A stretch of DNA of 15,036 bases from Parvibaculum sp049651025 (GTDB lineage Bacteria; Pseudomonadota; Alphaproteobacteria; Parvibaculales; Parvibaculaceae): NCBI RefSeq assembly GCF_049651025.1, contig NZ_JBASBH010000041.1, positions 1 through 15,036 of the forward strand, given 5' to 3'. The notes under the pieces are model-generated. The model was not told the DNA's origin. It made no database searches and saw only the letters and a program-made list of their open reading frames with translations. Positions within the stretch are counted from its first letter, which is position 1; each line of letters opens with the position of its first letter. The position numbers and the translations under genes were made by a program. This document shows, in pieces, positions 1 to 8,281 of the stretch.

Positions 1-2168
1 CCCAGCACATGCGCGAAGAATTCATAAGGCGGCTCGAAGTCCGCGCGCGCAAGAAGCCGCGTCAACAGTGCCAGCGCTTCCTCGAAACGCGGATTGCCCT
101 TCGCGCGTTTTTGTAAACTCTGCCAAAGCGTATCCTCGCCGCGACTTGACGCCAGCGCGTAAAGCTCGTCTTCATTGAGCCCCACCAGCGGGCTTTTCAA
201 AAGTGTCGCCAGCGTCAGATCGTCCTCCGGCAGAAGCACGAAATGCCCCAGCGCCATCAGATCCATGACGGCGATGTCGTCGGTCAGCACCATGCGGTCG
301 GCGCCCGCCGCCGGAATGTGGAGAGCCTTCAGCCTTCGGATCATTTCCGTGACGAAGACGTTGCGGCGGCGCACGAGGATCAGAATATCGCCAGGCCGGA
401 TCGGGCGGCCCTTGGCGGTCAACATTTCCTTATTGTCGAGCCAGCCCGCAATGGTTTTTGAAATGCGATCGGCAAGCCGCGCGCGCGGATCATCTTCGTT
501 CATGTAATCGAGCGGCGCGTCCCAGGGTTCCGGCTTTTCTTCCGGATTGGGCCGCTCCAGATCCCAAAGCTCGACAAGCCCTGCATCGAGATCGCGCGCC
601 GCGATATGCTCATCCACCGCGCCCGATGCCGTCAGCCCTTCGCCAGCAAGCGCGAACACGGCGTCGACCGCCTTCAGCACTTCCGGCACAGAGCGGAAAG
701 ACCGCACGAGCCGCACAGGCGACCAGACGAGTTCCGCCGCCTTCACCCGCAACTCGAAATGCCGCCGCATCTCGTCGAAGCGTTTGGGGTCCGCGCCCTG
801 AAAGGAAAAGATCGACTGCTTCTCGTCGCCCACCGCAAAGATCGTGCGCGTGAACCCGCGCGCGCCTGCGCCCGACAGAAACTCGACGGTCAGTTCCGAA
901 ATCACATCCCATTGATCCGGGCTCGTATCCTGCGCCTCATCGACGAGAATATGGTCGATGCCGCCATCGAGCTTATAGAGAACCCACGGCGCCATGGCGC
1001 TCGTCTTCAGCAGATCGCGCGTCCGCGTGATGAGGTCTTCATAATCGAGCCAGGCGCGACGGCGCTTTGCATCGGCAAAGCTTTTCAGGATTTCATCGGC
1101 AAGCCGCAATATGGCTTCGCTGGCTTCCGCAATCTGAACGGACTTCAACCGTGTCACATGTTCAACGATGCGAAGCTGTTCCTCGGCCAGCGCTTCGGCG
1201 CTTGCCGGATATTTCTCGCTGGGCTTTTTCGTGAGAAGGCTTTTGCGCGGCGCACCTTCGGCAGTCAGGAATATTTCCAGATAGGTGTCGCGCGTGGCCT
1301 CGCGCGCATCGCCCGCGCCCAGCACCGTTGCGAGCTTTTCCGCATTCTTCTGATCCGTCGCCGTGCCGCTGCGCAAGGCTTCAAGCGCGGCGCGCATCGC
1401 CGCCTCAGGAAAAGCAGGCGCAGCAAACAGCGCCTCGCGCGCCACCTCCACCGTTTCACCGGGCGCAACGCCCAGCACAAGCCGGATTGCGCCGCATACG
1501 CCATCGACGCCGCCATAATGATCGGTGAGGCGTGTAAAGCTCGCGCGCTTTGCCGTCATCTCGCGCATCAGCTTGTCGAAGACAAGTTCATCAATACGGC
1601 CGACCACATGCGACAGCGCCAGTCCCAGCGGGCTTTCGCTGTCTTCGCGCGCGCGCATCAGCACCGCATTGCGCACCTCCTGCAAAAGCTCGGTCGCATT
1701 GCGCTCGTCCAGAATGTCGAAATTCGGCGGCACCTTCGCCTCAAGCGGAAAGCGGCCAAGCAGGCGTTCGCAAAAGGCGTGAATGGTCTGGATCTTCAGC
1801 CCGCCCGGCGTCTCAATAGCGCGGGCGAAAAGCCGCCTCGCGCGCACGAGCTTCGCCTTGTCGGGCTTTTCGCCTTCGATCTTCGCGATCTCGCTGCCGA
1901 GCTTTTCATCGCTCGCCATGGCCCAGTCGCCGAGCCGCTGATAGAGGCGGCTCGCCATTTCCGCCGCCGCCGCCTTGGTGAAGGTGAGGCAGAGAATGCG
2001 CTCAGGTTCCGTGCCAGCCAGCAGCAGCCGCGTCACGCGCGTCGTCAGCGCATGGGTTTTTCCAGAGCCCGCATTTGCCGACACCCAGACGGAGGCTTGC
2101 GGATCGGAGGCGCGCGCCTGCGCCTCGTCGGCATCGGGTTGCTTCTTCGCTTCAGGCATCGCGCTCAT
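1..2168 (-). CDS. addA: Double-strand break repair helicase AddA (3' end cut by window edge)
   Basis: This is the UvrD-like helicase subunit of AddAB, which unwinds and resects DNA double-strand ends for RecA loading. The N-terminal 722 residues are visible. They include the Walker A loop ANAGSGKT (31-38), motif Ia TFTKAAAAEM (62-71), a TIHAFC segment, Walker B/motif II VDEAQDTSPDQW (DEAQD at 410-414) and motif III GDEKQSIFSFQGAD (447-460). Family members are about 1100-1200 residues, so the rest of the helicase and the C-terminal RecB-like nuclease lie beyond position 1; this is not a truncation. The start ATG at 2168 overlaps the addB stop as ATGA, which implies translational coupling. A second in-frame ATG at 2159 is a possible alternative. 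The reading frame stays open to the left edge. Identity is very secure from the motifs and from adjacency to addB. Confidence 0.96.
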   Translation of the reverse strand, partial: MSAMPEAKKQPDADEAQARASDPQASVWVSANAGSGKTHALTTRVTRLLLAGTEPERILCLTFTKAAAAEMASRLYQRLGDWAMASDEKLGSEIAKIEGEKPDKAKLVRARRLFARAIETPGGLKIQTIHAFCERLLGRFPLEAKVPPNFDILDERNATELLQEVRNAVLMRAREDSESPLGLALSHVVGRIDELVFDKLMREMTAKRASFTRLTDHYGGVDGVCGAIRLVLGVAPGETVEVAREALFAAPAFPEAAMRAALEALRSGTATDQKNAEKLATVLGAGDAREATRDTYLEIFLTAEGAPRKSLLTKKPSEKYPASAEALAEEQLRIVEHVTRLKSVQIAEASEAILRLADEILKSFADAKRRRAWLDYEDLITRTRDLLKTSAMAPWVLYKLDGGIDHILVDEAQDTSPDQWDVISELTVEFLSGAGARGFTRTIFAVGDEKQSIFSFQGADPKRFDEMRRHFELRVKAAELVWSPVRLVRSFRSVPEVLKAVDAVFALAGEGLTASGAVDEHIAARDLDAGLVELWDLERPNPEEKPEPWDAPLDYMNEDDPRARLADRISKTIAGWLDNKEMLTAKGRPIRPGDILILVRRRNVFVTEMIRRLKALHIPAAGADRMVLTDDIAVMDLMALGHFVLLPEDDLTLATLLKSPLVGLNEDELYALASSRGEDTLWQSLQKRAKGNPRFEEALALLTRLLARADFEPPYEFFAHVL

Positions 2169-5158
2169 TCGCCGCCCTCGCCGCTCGCCGACCATTCCTT
2201 CACACGCGCAAGGTGGTCGTAATCATTGAAGCGACCCTGAAACATCGGGCGCGGTCGCGACAGATAAGCCGTCTCCTCCTTTTCATATTGCGCGAGCAGC
2301 GCCACAAGCCGCGCCCATGTTTCCTCGACCAGACCATCGGGCGAAATCAGCCGTTTCTCGCCCGCCGTCTCGCCGCCGGTGAGGCGCAGATAGAGCAGCC
2401 GCGATGTTTCCGCCGCATCAAGATTTTTAAAGCCGCCCCGCGCCGCCATCGCCGCCTCAAGCGCAAGCTGCGGCGTCAATCCCGTCTCCACCTGCTTTGC
2501 AGTCGGCAGTTGCCCGGTCTTGTAATCGACAATCGCCAGCGTGCCGTCGCGCATCTCGTCTATGCGGTCGGCGCGGGCGTTGAGCGTGGTTTCGCGCGCC
2601 AGCCCGTCGATCACGATGCTGCCCGTCACTTCGGCGTGAGCGCGGCGCATGGTCTGGCGATGCGTGCGCTCATAATCGACAATCCAATGCGCAATGCGCT
2701 TGAAGCGTGGCCACCAGAAGGCGGCAACGCCGGGGCGATCCATCGCGGCGCTGAAAACCTCTTCGCCGATGCGGATCAGTTCCGGCAGCGGATCTTCCGG
2801 CAGGCCTTCGGGATAGAGCACCGCGAATTTCTCCAGCGCCTCGTGAATGATCGTGCCGCGTTCGGCGGCAGCCACATCGGCGTCGATCGGATCGAGCACG
2901 CGAAGCCCGAGAATCTTCCGCGCATAGATCGCGTAAGGATCGCGGATCAGCGTTTCGATTTCCGTGACGCGGAACTGCACCGGGCGCGCGCTCAGCGGCG
3001 GGCGCGGCATCGGCTTTTCGGTCGCCGCAATCGTCTCGGGCCTGTCGAGCATCGCCGCCCATTGCACCCAATGCGGCGCGGCGGTGGCCGTCTCGAGGCC
3101 CATGCCTTTCAGCAATCCCTGCAGGCGCAACAACCAGCGCGACGCAACCGTCGGCGCGCCATCGACTTTCAGCGCGCGCGTCAGGATCACTTCGCTCGCA
3201 CATGCGCCTTCGACAAAATCATGCGCCGAAAGTCCGATGCGGCGTTCCGGCGGCTCAAGCCCCAGCGATTTGCGCATCGGCCGATTGAGCCAGGGATCGA
3301 TATTCGCCTCGCCCGGCCAGACGCCTTCGTTCAACCCGCCAAGGATCACGCGGTCGGCATGCTGCAAGCGCGCCTCGAGCGGACCCCAGATGAACAATCT
3401 CGGATGAAGGCCAAAGCGCGGGCGCAGCACACGCGCGGCGGCAAGATCGGAAAAGAGCCTCGGATAGCTTCGCGTTTCAATCGCGCCCAGCGCCGGGGCC
3501 GATGCAATCAATTCGCTGACGAAATTCGAGGCCGCATCGCCATCTTCCTTCGCCCAGAGCCGCTCGCCGCCATCGCCCGTTCCACTGTCAGCCAGCAGCT
3601 CGGCACTTTCGACATGGGCGCGCACGATATCGGCAAGCTCGGCATCCTGCGCCGCCAGCGCCATCCGCAACGGCGCGGCGGCCGACTCGACCCTGTCGAT
3701 CAGCTTGTCGAGCCCGACCAACTCGCCCGCATTCCGGGTTTCGCTTTCCTGCCGCAGCGCGGCGCGCAATCCGTCCAGCCCGCGCGCCGGTCGCGGCCCG
3801 CGCAAAAGTTTCTGCTCCAGCCGCCGAATATCCGTCCGTAGCCGGACAGTTTCTTGCCCCAGCGCCGCCAGCGGATGTTTCAGGCAGGCGAGAATCGAAA
3901 TCGGGGAAAACTCCTGCGCCACCATTTCCGCGACGAGGCGCAGAAAGGCGACGGGCGGCGTCTGCGCAAGCGGCTTACCCCCGGAATCGTCGATCTCGAT
4001 ATTCCAGCGCCGCAGGTCCATCGCCACGCGCCGCGCCAGCGCCCGGTCCGGCGTAATCAGCGCCGCCGTCTTTCCGGGGATTTCCAGCGTCTCGCGCATC
4101 ATCATCGCAATCGTCTCGGCTTCCGCTCGAAACGTCTCAATCTCCTGCACGAAAAGGCTCGAAAGCGCTGCCTCCGCTTCAGGACGCAGCGTGTCGAGAC
4201 GCGCGCGCCAATGCTCGGTCGTCTCCGCCGGGCGAAGCGCCTCGGAGAGAAGCCGCGTCCGCGCCGCCTGCCTCCCGGATATCTTTATCCCCGGCCAGAG
4301 CGCCACATCCCCACGCGCCGCCCCCATCCGCGCCAGCAATTGCTTCATGCCATATTGGGGATGGGAATGGGCAACCGCCTCCCAGGCTTCCTCATCAAGC
4401 CCCGTATCGAGGCCCGGCAGCACGACCGCGCCATTCGCCAATCGCGCAATCGTATCGAGCAAGGTCGCCGTCGCCGGGATCGAACCCGTCGAACCCGCTG
4501 CAATGATTGGCTTTTTCGGCGGCGAGGCCCGCAGCTCCGCCGCTTCCGCATCCAGCAAAAAATTGCGGCGCCGCGCCGGATCGAGAAGCCCGAGGCGCCC
4601 CAGTTCGTCGGGCCAGCGGGCCGTCAAAACCTTCAGAAACTCGATGGTGAGCTGCCAGTTCTCGGCAAATTCGTCAGGAACAAGCGCCGCCAACCCGCCC
4701 AGATCGACGCGCTCCGTCTCGACCATATCGAGGAAGCGCGCGAGATCGTTTGCGAGTGCCGCCGCCCGGCAAACATCTGATTCATCAGGGTTTTTCGCCA
4801 GATCGAGGATCAGCCGCGCCAGCCGCAACTGCCTCTCGAGCTGCCCGACAGCTTGCGGAAAACGCGACGCCAGCCGCCCGTCAACGCTACCGGCGAGGAC
4901 AATTTCGTCCTCATCGACATCGCCGAGCGTCCGAATGTCAGGCAAAAGTAATGCCCGCCCCTCGCCCATGCGCAAGAATGCATCGGCCAGCCCGCGCATC
5001 GCGCGCCGGGTCGGCAAGAGAATGGTGATATCCGCCAGTTCGACCGAATCGCCAAGCTGCCCGCCCAACGTGGGATCGGCGAGCAGGGTCGCGGCCAGCG
5101 CGTCGAGAAACGGCGTGCCGGAAGGGATCGTGAACACGCGTGGCGAATCGTGGGACAT
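2165..5158 (-). CDS. addB: Double-strand break repair protein AddB, alphaproteobacterial type
   Basis: AddB is the partner of AddA: a helicase-like scaffold with a C-terminal PD-(D/E)XK nuclease that cuts one strand during end resection. From the ATG at 5158 the protein has 997 residues. The C-terminal nuclease shows a GTIIHE helix (~769-775), ADRID (~865), the catalytic VDYKTG (~877-882) and the QLALEAAM helix (~897-904). The N-terminus (FTIPSGTPFLDALA) has no GKS/T Walker loop, so this subunit is probably not an active ATPase. No cysteine occurs in the last 231 residues, so the Fe-S staple known from Firmicutes AddB is absent. An in-frame TTG at 5164 would add two residues; ATG is preferred, though no strong ribosome site precedes either. 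The gene begins 24 bp after the nucleotidyltransferase gene and overlaps addA by 4 bp. Confidence 0.95.
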   Translation of the reverse strand: MSHDSPRVFTIPSGTPFLDALAATLLADPTLGGQLGDSVELADITILLPTRRAMRGLADAFLRMGEGRALLLPDIRTLGDVDEDEIVLAGSVDGRLASRFPQAVGQLERQLRLARLILDLAKNPDESDVCRAAALANDLARFLDMVETERVDLGGLAALVPDEFAENWQLTIEFLKVLTARWPDELGRLGLLDPARRRNFLLDAEAAELRASPPKKPIIAAGSTGSIPATATLLDTIARLANGAVVLPGLDTGLDEEAWEAVAHSHPQYGMKQLLARMGAARGDVALWPGIKISGRQAARTRLLSEALRPAETTEHWRARLDTLRPEAEAALSSLFVQEIETFRAEAETIAMMMRETLEIPGKTAALITPDRALARRVAMDLRRWNIEIDDSGGKPLAQTPPVAFLRLVAEMVAQEFSPISILACLKHPLAALGQETVRLRTDIRRLEQKLLRGPRPARGLDGLRAALRQESETRNAGELVGLDKLIDRVESAAAPLRMALAAQDAELADIVRAHVESAELLADSGTGDGGERLWAKEDGDAASNFVSELIASAPALGAIETRSYPRLFSDLAAARVLRPRFGLHPRLFIWGPLEARLQHADRVILGGLNEGVWPGEANIDPWLNRPMRKSLGLEPPERRIGLSAHDFVEGACASEVILTRALKVDGAPTVASRWLLRLQGLLKGMGLETATAAPHWVQWAAMLDRPETIAATEKPMPRPPLSARPVQFRVTEIETLIRDPYAIYARKILGLRVLDPIDADVAAAERGTIIHEALEKFAVLYPEGLPEDPLPELIRIGEEVFSAAMDRPGVAAFWWPRFKRIAHWIVDYERTHRQTMRRAHAEVTGSIVIDGLARETTLNARADRIDEMRDGTLAIVDYKTGQLPTAKQVETGLTPQLALEAAMAARGGFKNLDAAETSRLLYLRLTGGETAGEKRLISPDGLVEETWARLVALLAQYEKEETAYLSRPRPMFQGRFNDYDHLARVKEWSASGEGGE

Positions 5159-5182
5159 GGGCAAAGTCTAGCCTGCCGCGCC

Positions 5183-5893
5183 TCAGAGGTCGCGAAGGAA
5201 GGCTTCCGACGCGTCGAGGTCTTCAGGCGTCCCGACATGCATCCAGACGCCCGACATGCGCTGGCCAAACAGCGTGCCGCGCTCCATAAGCCGATCCCAG
5301 ATGAGATTGGTCGAGAACACACCATCCGGTCCCTCGGCAAAGAGCGACGGCTTGATGATCTGAACGCCCGCAAACATATAGGGCACCGTCTCGCCGGGCC
5401 CACGCCGCGTCAATGCACCGAGCGGGTCCATATGGAAATCGCCGCGCCCGACATAGCCGATGGTGCGGCTCGCATCGGCGATCATCAACAGCGCATCCAT
5501 GCGCGCCGGATCAAAAGCATCCATCAGGCTACGGAGGTTTTCGCCAAATCCTTCAATCCACACGCTGTCCGAGTTGAAGGTGATGACCGGCTCGGACCCG
5601 AGAAGATGCAGCGCATGTTTCGCGCCGCCGCCCGTGTCGAGAAGTTGCGCGCGTTCATCCGAAATCACGATGCGCGGGAAAGTGCGGCGGCTCAGATGCT
5701 CTTCCAGCATGTCGGCAAAGTGATGCGTGTTGACGATCACTTCCTCGATGCCGGCTTTCCCCAGACGATCAAGTACATGATCGATGAGCGGGCGCCCCAT
5801 GAAGGGCACAAGCGGCTTCGGCAATGTATCGGTCAAGGGCCGCATGCGCGTGCCCTTGCCCGCCGCCATCACCATTGCCCGTTTGATCTGCAT
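5183..5893 (-). CDS. murU: MurU-like sugar-1-phosphate nucleotidyltransferase
   Basis: A 236-residue nucleotidyltransferase of the NTP_transferase fold. The signature MAAGKGTRMRPLT (9-21) binds the nucleotide phosphates, followed by KPLVPF (26-31). NSDS (107-110) contains the likely metal-binding Asp109, and GTPEDL lies at 221-226. MurU (about 223 residues in Pseudomonas) uridylylates MurNAc-1-phosphate to UDP-MurNAc in cell-wall recycling. The kinase gene immediately upstream resembles AmgK, which makes that substrate, so context supports MurU over the related mannose- or glucose-1-phosphate transferases. The ATG at 5893 sits just before the conserved MQIKRAMVMAAG start and leaves a 16 bp gap to the kinase stop. 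A longer start at 5938 would overlap the kinase gene by 29 bp and add an unconserved-looking leader. Substrate is inferred from context; the enzyme class is secure. Confidence 0.85.
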   Translation of the reverse strand: MQIKRAMVMAAGKGTRMRPLTDTLPKPLVPFMGRPLIDHVLDRLGKAGIEEVIVNTHHFADMLEEHLSRRTFPRIVISDERAQLLDTGGGAKHALHLLGSEPVITFNSDSVWIEGFGENLRSLMDAFDPARMDALLMIADASRTIGYVGRGDFHMDPLGALTRRGPGETVPYMFAGVQIIKPSLFAEGPDGVFSTNLIWDRLMERGTLFGQRMSGVWMHVGTPEDLDASEAFLRDL

Positions 5894-5909
5894 CACATGC
5901 ACTCTGAAA

Positions 5910-7046
5910 TTACGCGTCGACCAGCACGTGCCGATCAAGCCAGTGCTTCAGGGCGCCAAGCGATGGATGCGCGAGATTGCGGCGGAGATAGGCCATGGTG
6001 CGCGGCATATGCGCCATGTAATGCGGCTTTCCATCGCGCTTGAGCAGCCGCGGCCAAAGGCCGATCAGACGCAGCGCGCGCTCTGCGCCAAGCGCTGCAT
6101 AGGCGGCGCGAAATTCTTCCTCGTCGAAACCGGCAAGCTCGGCCCCGGCACGCGCGACGTAATGCGCAAGCATCTCTGTCTCGCGCTCCGCGCTCACATC
6201 CTTGCGCGCATCCTGCAAAACAGAAACCAGATCGTAAGCGCGCGAACCGATCAGCGCGTCCTGAAAATCGATCAGGCCGACGCGCGTCGCGCCCGCGCCC
6301 TTCGGCAACCAGAGCATGTTCGGAGAATGAAAATCGCGCAGGAAAAGCGTGCGCGGGCCTGCATCGATCAGCGGGCGAATGTCCGACCAGAGCGCGTGAT
6401 ATTCCTGACGCAATCCGGCATCGGCTTCGCGGTTCAGCACGACGGGAAAATACCAGTCGAGCAGAATGTCGATCTCGGCGCGGAAAACGCTGTCGTCGAA
6501 AGACGGCACCTCATGCATGCTGCCGTCGCCGACGGGAAGCGCACGCGGCGCTTCGCCCGATTGCAATGCGATCAGCACGTCGATGGCGGCGCGATACATC
6601 TCATCCAGCGTTTCGCCACCGGGTCCGACACCGCTATCGATTGCAGGGCCGTAAAGCGCATCGCCCAGATCCTCGAGCAGCAGCAATCCGTTCTCGATGT
6701 CGCGCGCAAAAATCTCAGGCGCCGAAAGGCCGAGGCCGCGCAGATATTCGCAGACGGCAACGAACGGGCGGCAGTCGACCGCAAGATGGGCAACCTGGCT
6801 ATAGGAGAGCTGGCCGGAAGGCACAGGCGCTTCAGGCGCGCGTGGCCAGTCCATCAGCACGGCGGCACCCCTGGGCCCTGCAAGGCGCTCATAGCGACGC
6901 GTCGAGGCGTCGCCCGCAAGGTTTGCGCGCTGCGCGTCGCCCCAGCCTGCGCGTGCAAGGAAGGCGCGGATCGTATCTTCGTGGGATGTCATATGCCGAT
7001 TGTCACGCTGTAACGGAGGAAGGGAATCTATATTGGATTGCGTCAT
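5910..7046 (-). CDS. amgK: AmgK-like N-acetylmuramate/N-acetylglucosamine anomeric kinase (APH fold)
   Basis: A 378-residue phosphotransferase of the aminoglycoside-phosphotransferase (APH) fold. A nucleotide-loop-like GDASTRRYERL segment lies at 45-55. The hinge segment LLLLEDLGDA is at 121-130. The catalytic loop LRDFHSPN has Asp238, His240 and Asn243, and the metal-binding IDFQDA has Asp260. AmgK phosphorylates C1 of MurNAc or GlcNAc so that MurU can make UDP-MurNAc, bypassing de novo synthesis. The next gene is MurU-like, which supports this role over antibiotic resistance. The ATG at 7046 follows AAGGG with a 4-base spacer and starts 7 bp after the tsaE stop, so I chose it. An internal ATG at 6992 (just before TSHEDTIRAFL) would shorten the protein by 18 residues. 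Upstream extension to 7103 would overlap tsaE by 50 bp and is unlikely. Confidence 0.86.
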   Translation of the reverse strand: MTQSNIDSLPPLQRDNRHMTSHEDTIRAFLARAGWGDAQRANLAGDASTRRYERLAGPRGAAVLMDWPRAPEAPVPSGQLSYSQVAHLAVDCRPFVAVCEYLRGLGLSAPEIFARDIENGLLLLEDLGDALYGPAIDSGVGPGGETLDEMYRAAIDVLIALQSGEAPRALPVGDGSMHEVPSFDDSVFRAEIDILLDWYFPVVLNREADAGLRQEYHALWSDIRPLIDAGPRTLFLRDFHSPNMLWLPKGAGATRVGLIDFQDALIGSRAYDLVSVLQDARKDVSAERETEMLAHYVARAGAELAGFDEEEFRAAYAALGAERALRLIGLWPRLLKRDGKPHYMAHMPRTMAYLRRNLAHPSLGALKHWLDRHVLVDA

Positions 7047-7050
7047 CAGG

Positions 7051-7055
7051 CCCTT
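7051..7055 (-). promoter_or_regulatory. Ribosome binding site of the amgK-like gene
   Basis: Read on the minus strand this is AAGGG, followed by a 4-base spacer and the ATG at 7046. It overlaps the tsaE stop codon, so translation of the two genes is probably coupled. It is the main reason for choosing the start at 7046 over 6992, which has no Shine-Dalgarno-like sequence in front. Confidence 0.5.
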
Positions 7056-7566
7056 AACTCCGACCGTCTTGCAATCCGGCGAGGCGCGGCGCCCATGATC
7101 CATGCGGCGTCAGCCGTGCTTCGCGGCTCGCGCCTTGCGCGGCGCTATCGCTCACAAGAACAAGTTCTATGTCGAGGCGGTCGGCGGGCAGCGTGCCGAG
7201 CTTTTCGGGCCATTCGACGAGAAGAACACCCTCGTCGAGCGCATCTGCAAGGCCCAGCTCACGCGCATCTTCCGGCTGATCGATGCGATAGAGATCGACA
7301 TGGGTCAAAAGCAGGTCCGGCGCTTCATAGCTCTGGACGAGGGTGAAGGTCGGGCTCGGCACTTCTTCGTCCTCGCCGTCCGGCCCGAGGCGCGCCTGAA
7401 TGAGCGCTCGGGCGAGCGCGGTTTTTCCCGCACCCAGATCGCCTTTCAGCGCGAGAAAGTCGCCGGGGCGCACAAGCAGGCTGAGCGCGGCCCCAAGCGC
7501 GCGCGTCGCCGCCTCATCGGGCAGCGGCACTATGCGCGTCAGCTCATTTTCGATTTCATCGACCAT
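7054..7566 (-). CDS. tsaE: tRNA threonylcarbamoyladenosine biosynthesis ATPase TsaE
   Basis: TsaE is the small ATPase that works with TsaB and TsaD to make the t6A37 modification of tRNAs reading ANN codons. The 170-residue protein shows the P-loop GDLGAGKT (42-49), the switch-like segment VPSPTFTLVQSYE (69-81), HVDLYRI (89-95) and EWPEKLG (118-124), all hallmarks of the family. The length is near the usual 150-170. It is the first gene of the leftward run. The ATG at 7566 was chosen; an in-frame TTG at 7584 would add six residues. Neither start has a clear Shine-Dalgarno sequence. The stop lies 7 bp before the amgK-like start, so the two are almost certainly co-transcribed. Confidence 0.94.
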   Translation of the reverse strand: MVDEIENELTRIVPLPDEAATRALGAALSLLVRPGDFLALKGDLGAGKTALARALIQARLGPDGEDEEVPSPTFTLVQSYEAPDLLLTHVDLYRIDQPEDARELGLADALDEGVLLVEWPEKLGTLPADRLDIELVLVSDSAAQGASREARLTPHGSWAPRLAGLQDGRS

Positions 7567-7741
7567 CTGGCCGCATGGAGGCAAAGTCTCGGGGACTTGT
7601 CAATTTCCGGGGCCGAAACTCATGACAGGATGCAGGGTTGCGCGACGGAAAATCGGGAAAATGAGGCGCTTCCCTTAAGCTCTACTTAACCCGCCCGCCA
7701 TCACACTGCCGACCATTGGCAACCGTGGGGAGCGGGAGGCG
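7567..7741. other. Divergent intergenic region between tsaE and the PAS_5 gene
   Basis: This 175 bp stretch must hold the promoter of the leftward tsaE-amgK-murU-addBA run and that of the rightward PAS gene. Besides the CtrA-like box I see no convincing -35/-10 pair on either strand. The right end carries GGGAGG (7734-7739), the Shine-Dalgarno site of the PAS gene. Confidence 0.6.
7675..7690. promoter_or_regulatory. Candidate CtrA binding site (TTAA-N7-TTAAC)
   Basis: The sequence reads TTAAGCTCTACTTAAC, an exact match to the CtrA consensus TTAA-N7-TTAAC described in Caulobacter and other Alphaproteobacteria. It lies between two divergent genes: its right end is 51 bp before the PAS_5 gene ATG and its left end is 108 bp before the tsaE ATG. 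It also reads as a 5 bp inverted repeat, TTAAG/CTTAA. The match is seen directly; binding is inferred. The C-terminal C of the consensus is on the plus strand, and the site is closer to the PAS gene, which is the more likely target. Confidence 0.5.
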
Positions 7742-8281
7742 ATGAAATCAGAAAAACTTGAACGCGCCTGGGCCGACGTCGATCCGGAGAGGATCGACGA
7801 TCCGACGCTTGCGGCCGTGAAAGCCTATTGGGACGCCAAGCGCGGCACACGCGCCATGCCAAGCCGCGCCGACATCAACCCCGTTGAACTTCGCGACCAT
7901 CTGGGCTGGATCATGATGGTCGAGGTGCTGCCGGACTATGTCGATTTTCGCTACAAGCTCATCGGCACCAAGGTAACGCGCTATTTCGTGACCAACAGCA
8001 CGGGCCGCACCGTCTCGGAAGCCTTCAGCCATTTCGGCCCCGGCGCGGTCAAGGGCGTACAGGCGGTCTATCGCAAAGCCGCACGCGAGTGCATTCCGGT
8101 CCGCGCGCACGGCGAGGCCAACTGGCTGACCGGCTGGAAAACCGAAGGGCGCGGCTTCCCCCAATTCGATTCACTCTATCTTCCGCTGTCGGATGATGGC
8201 GTCACCGCCAACATGCTGATGTGCGTGTTCACTTTCGACTATGCCCGCGTTCTGGAGCAAAGTGACAGCGTGCTGGGCTAG
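7742..8281 (+). CDS. PAS_5-family PAS-domain protein (single domain)
   Basis: A 179-residue protein matching the alphaproteobacterial PAS_5 family (formerly DUF1488-like annotations, now PAS-domain proteins). Typical features are AVKAYWDAKRGTRAMPSRADI (about 25-45), then ELRDHLGWIMMVEV and DFRYKLIGTKV, which form the first strands of the PAS core, and a C-terminal LYLPLSDDG...MLMCVFTF strand pair. No kinase, cyclase, DNA-binding or membrane segment is present, so it is a stand-alone sensor or ligand-binding domain of unknown signal. The ATG follows a good GGGAGG ribosome site by two bases. It stands alone on the plus strand, divergent from tsaE and preceded by a CtrA-like box, which suggests cell-cycle-linked expression. 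The family call rests on recognised sequence pattern, and the exact Pfam assignment could be checked with an HMM search; function is unknown. Confidence 0.78.
   Translation: MKSEKLERAWADVDPERIDDPTLAAVKAYWDAKRGTRAMPSRADINPVELRDHLGWIMMVEVLPDYVDFRYKLIGTKVTRYFVTNSTGRTVSEAFSHFGPGAVKGVQAVYRKAARECIPVRAHGEANWLTGWKTEGRGFPQFDSLYLPLSDDGVTANMLMCVFTFDYARVLEQSDSVLG

Noticed and set aside
606..5171. Very long plus-strand open frames (for example 606-2222, 2075-3841 and 3705-5171) across the addA/addB region
   Set aside because: They are antisense to AddA and AddB, whose helicase and nuclease motifs are clear. Their translations are rich in Arg, Ala, Ser and His with no recognisable domain, as expected for shadow frames in GC-rich DNA.
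5784..7013. Plus-strand open frame of 409 codons opposite the kinase and nucleotidyltransferase genes
   Set aside because: The minus strand encodes intact APH-fold and nucleotidyltransferase motifs with proper starts and spacing; the plus frame has no domain signature.
5910..7046. Aminoglycoside resistance enzyme
   Set aside because: The APH fold is shared, but the gene sits directly before a MurU-like transferase in a housekeeping run, which fits AmgK.
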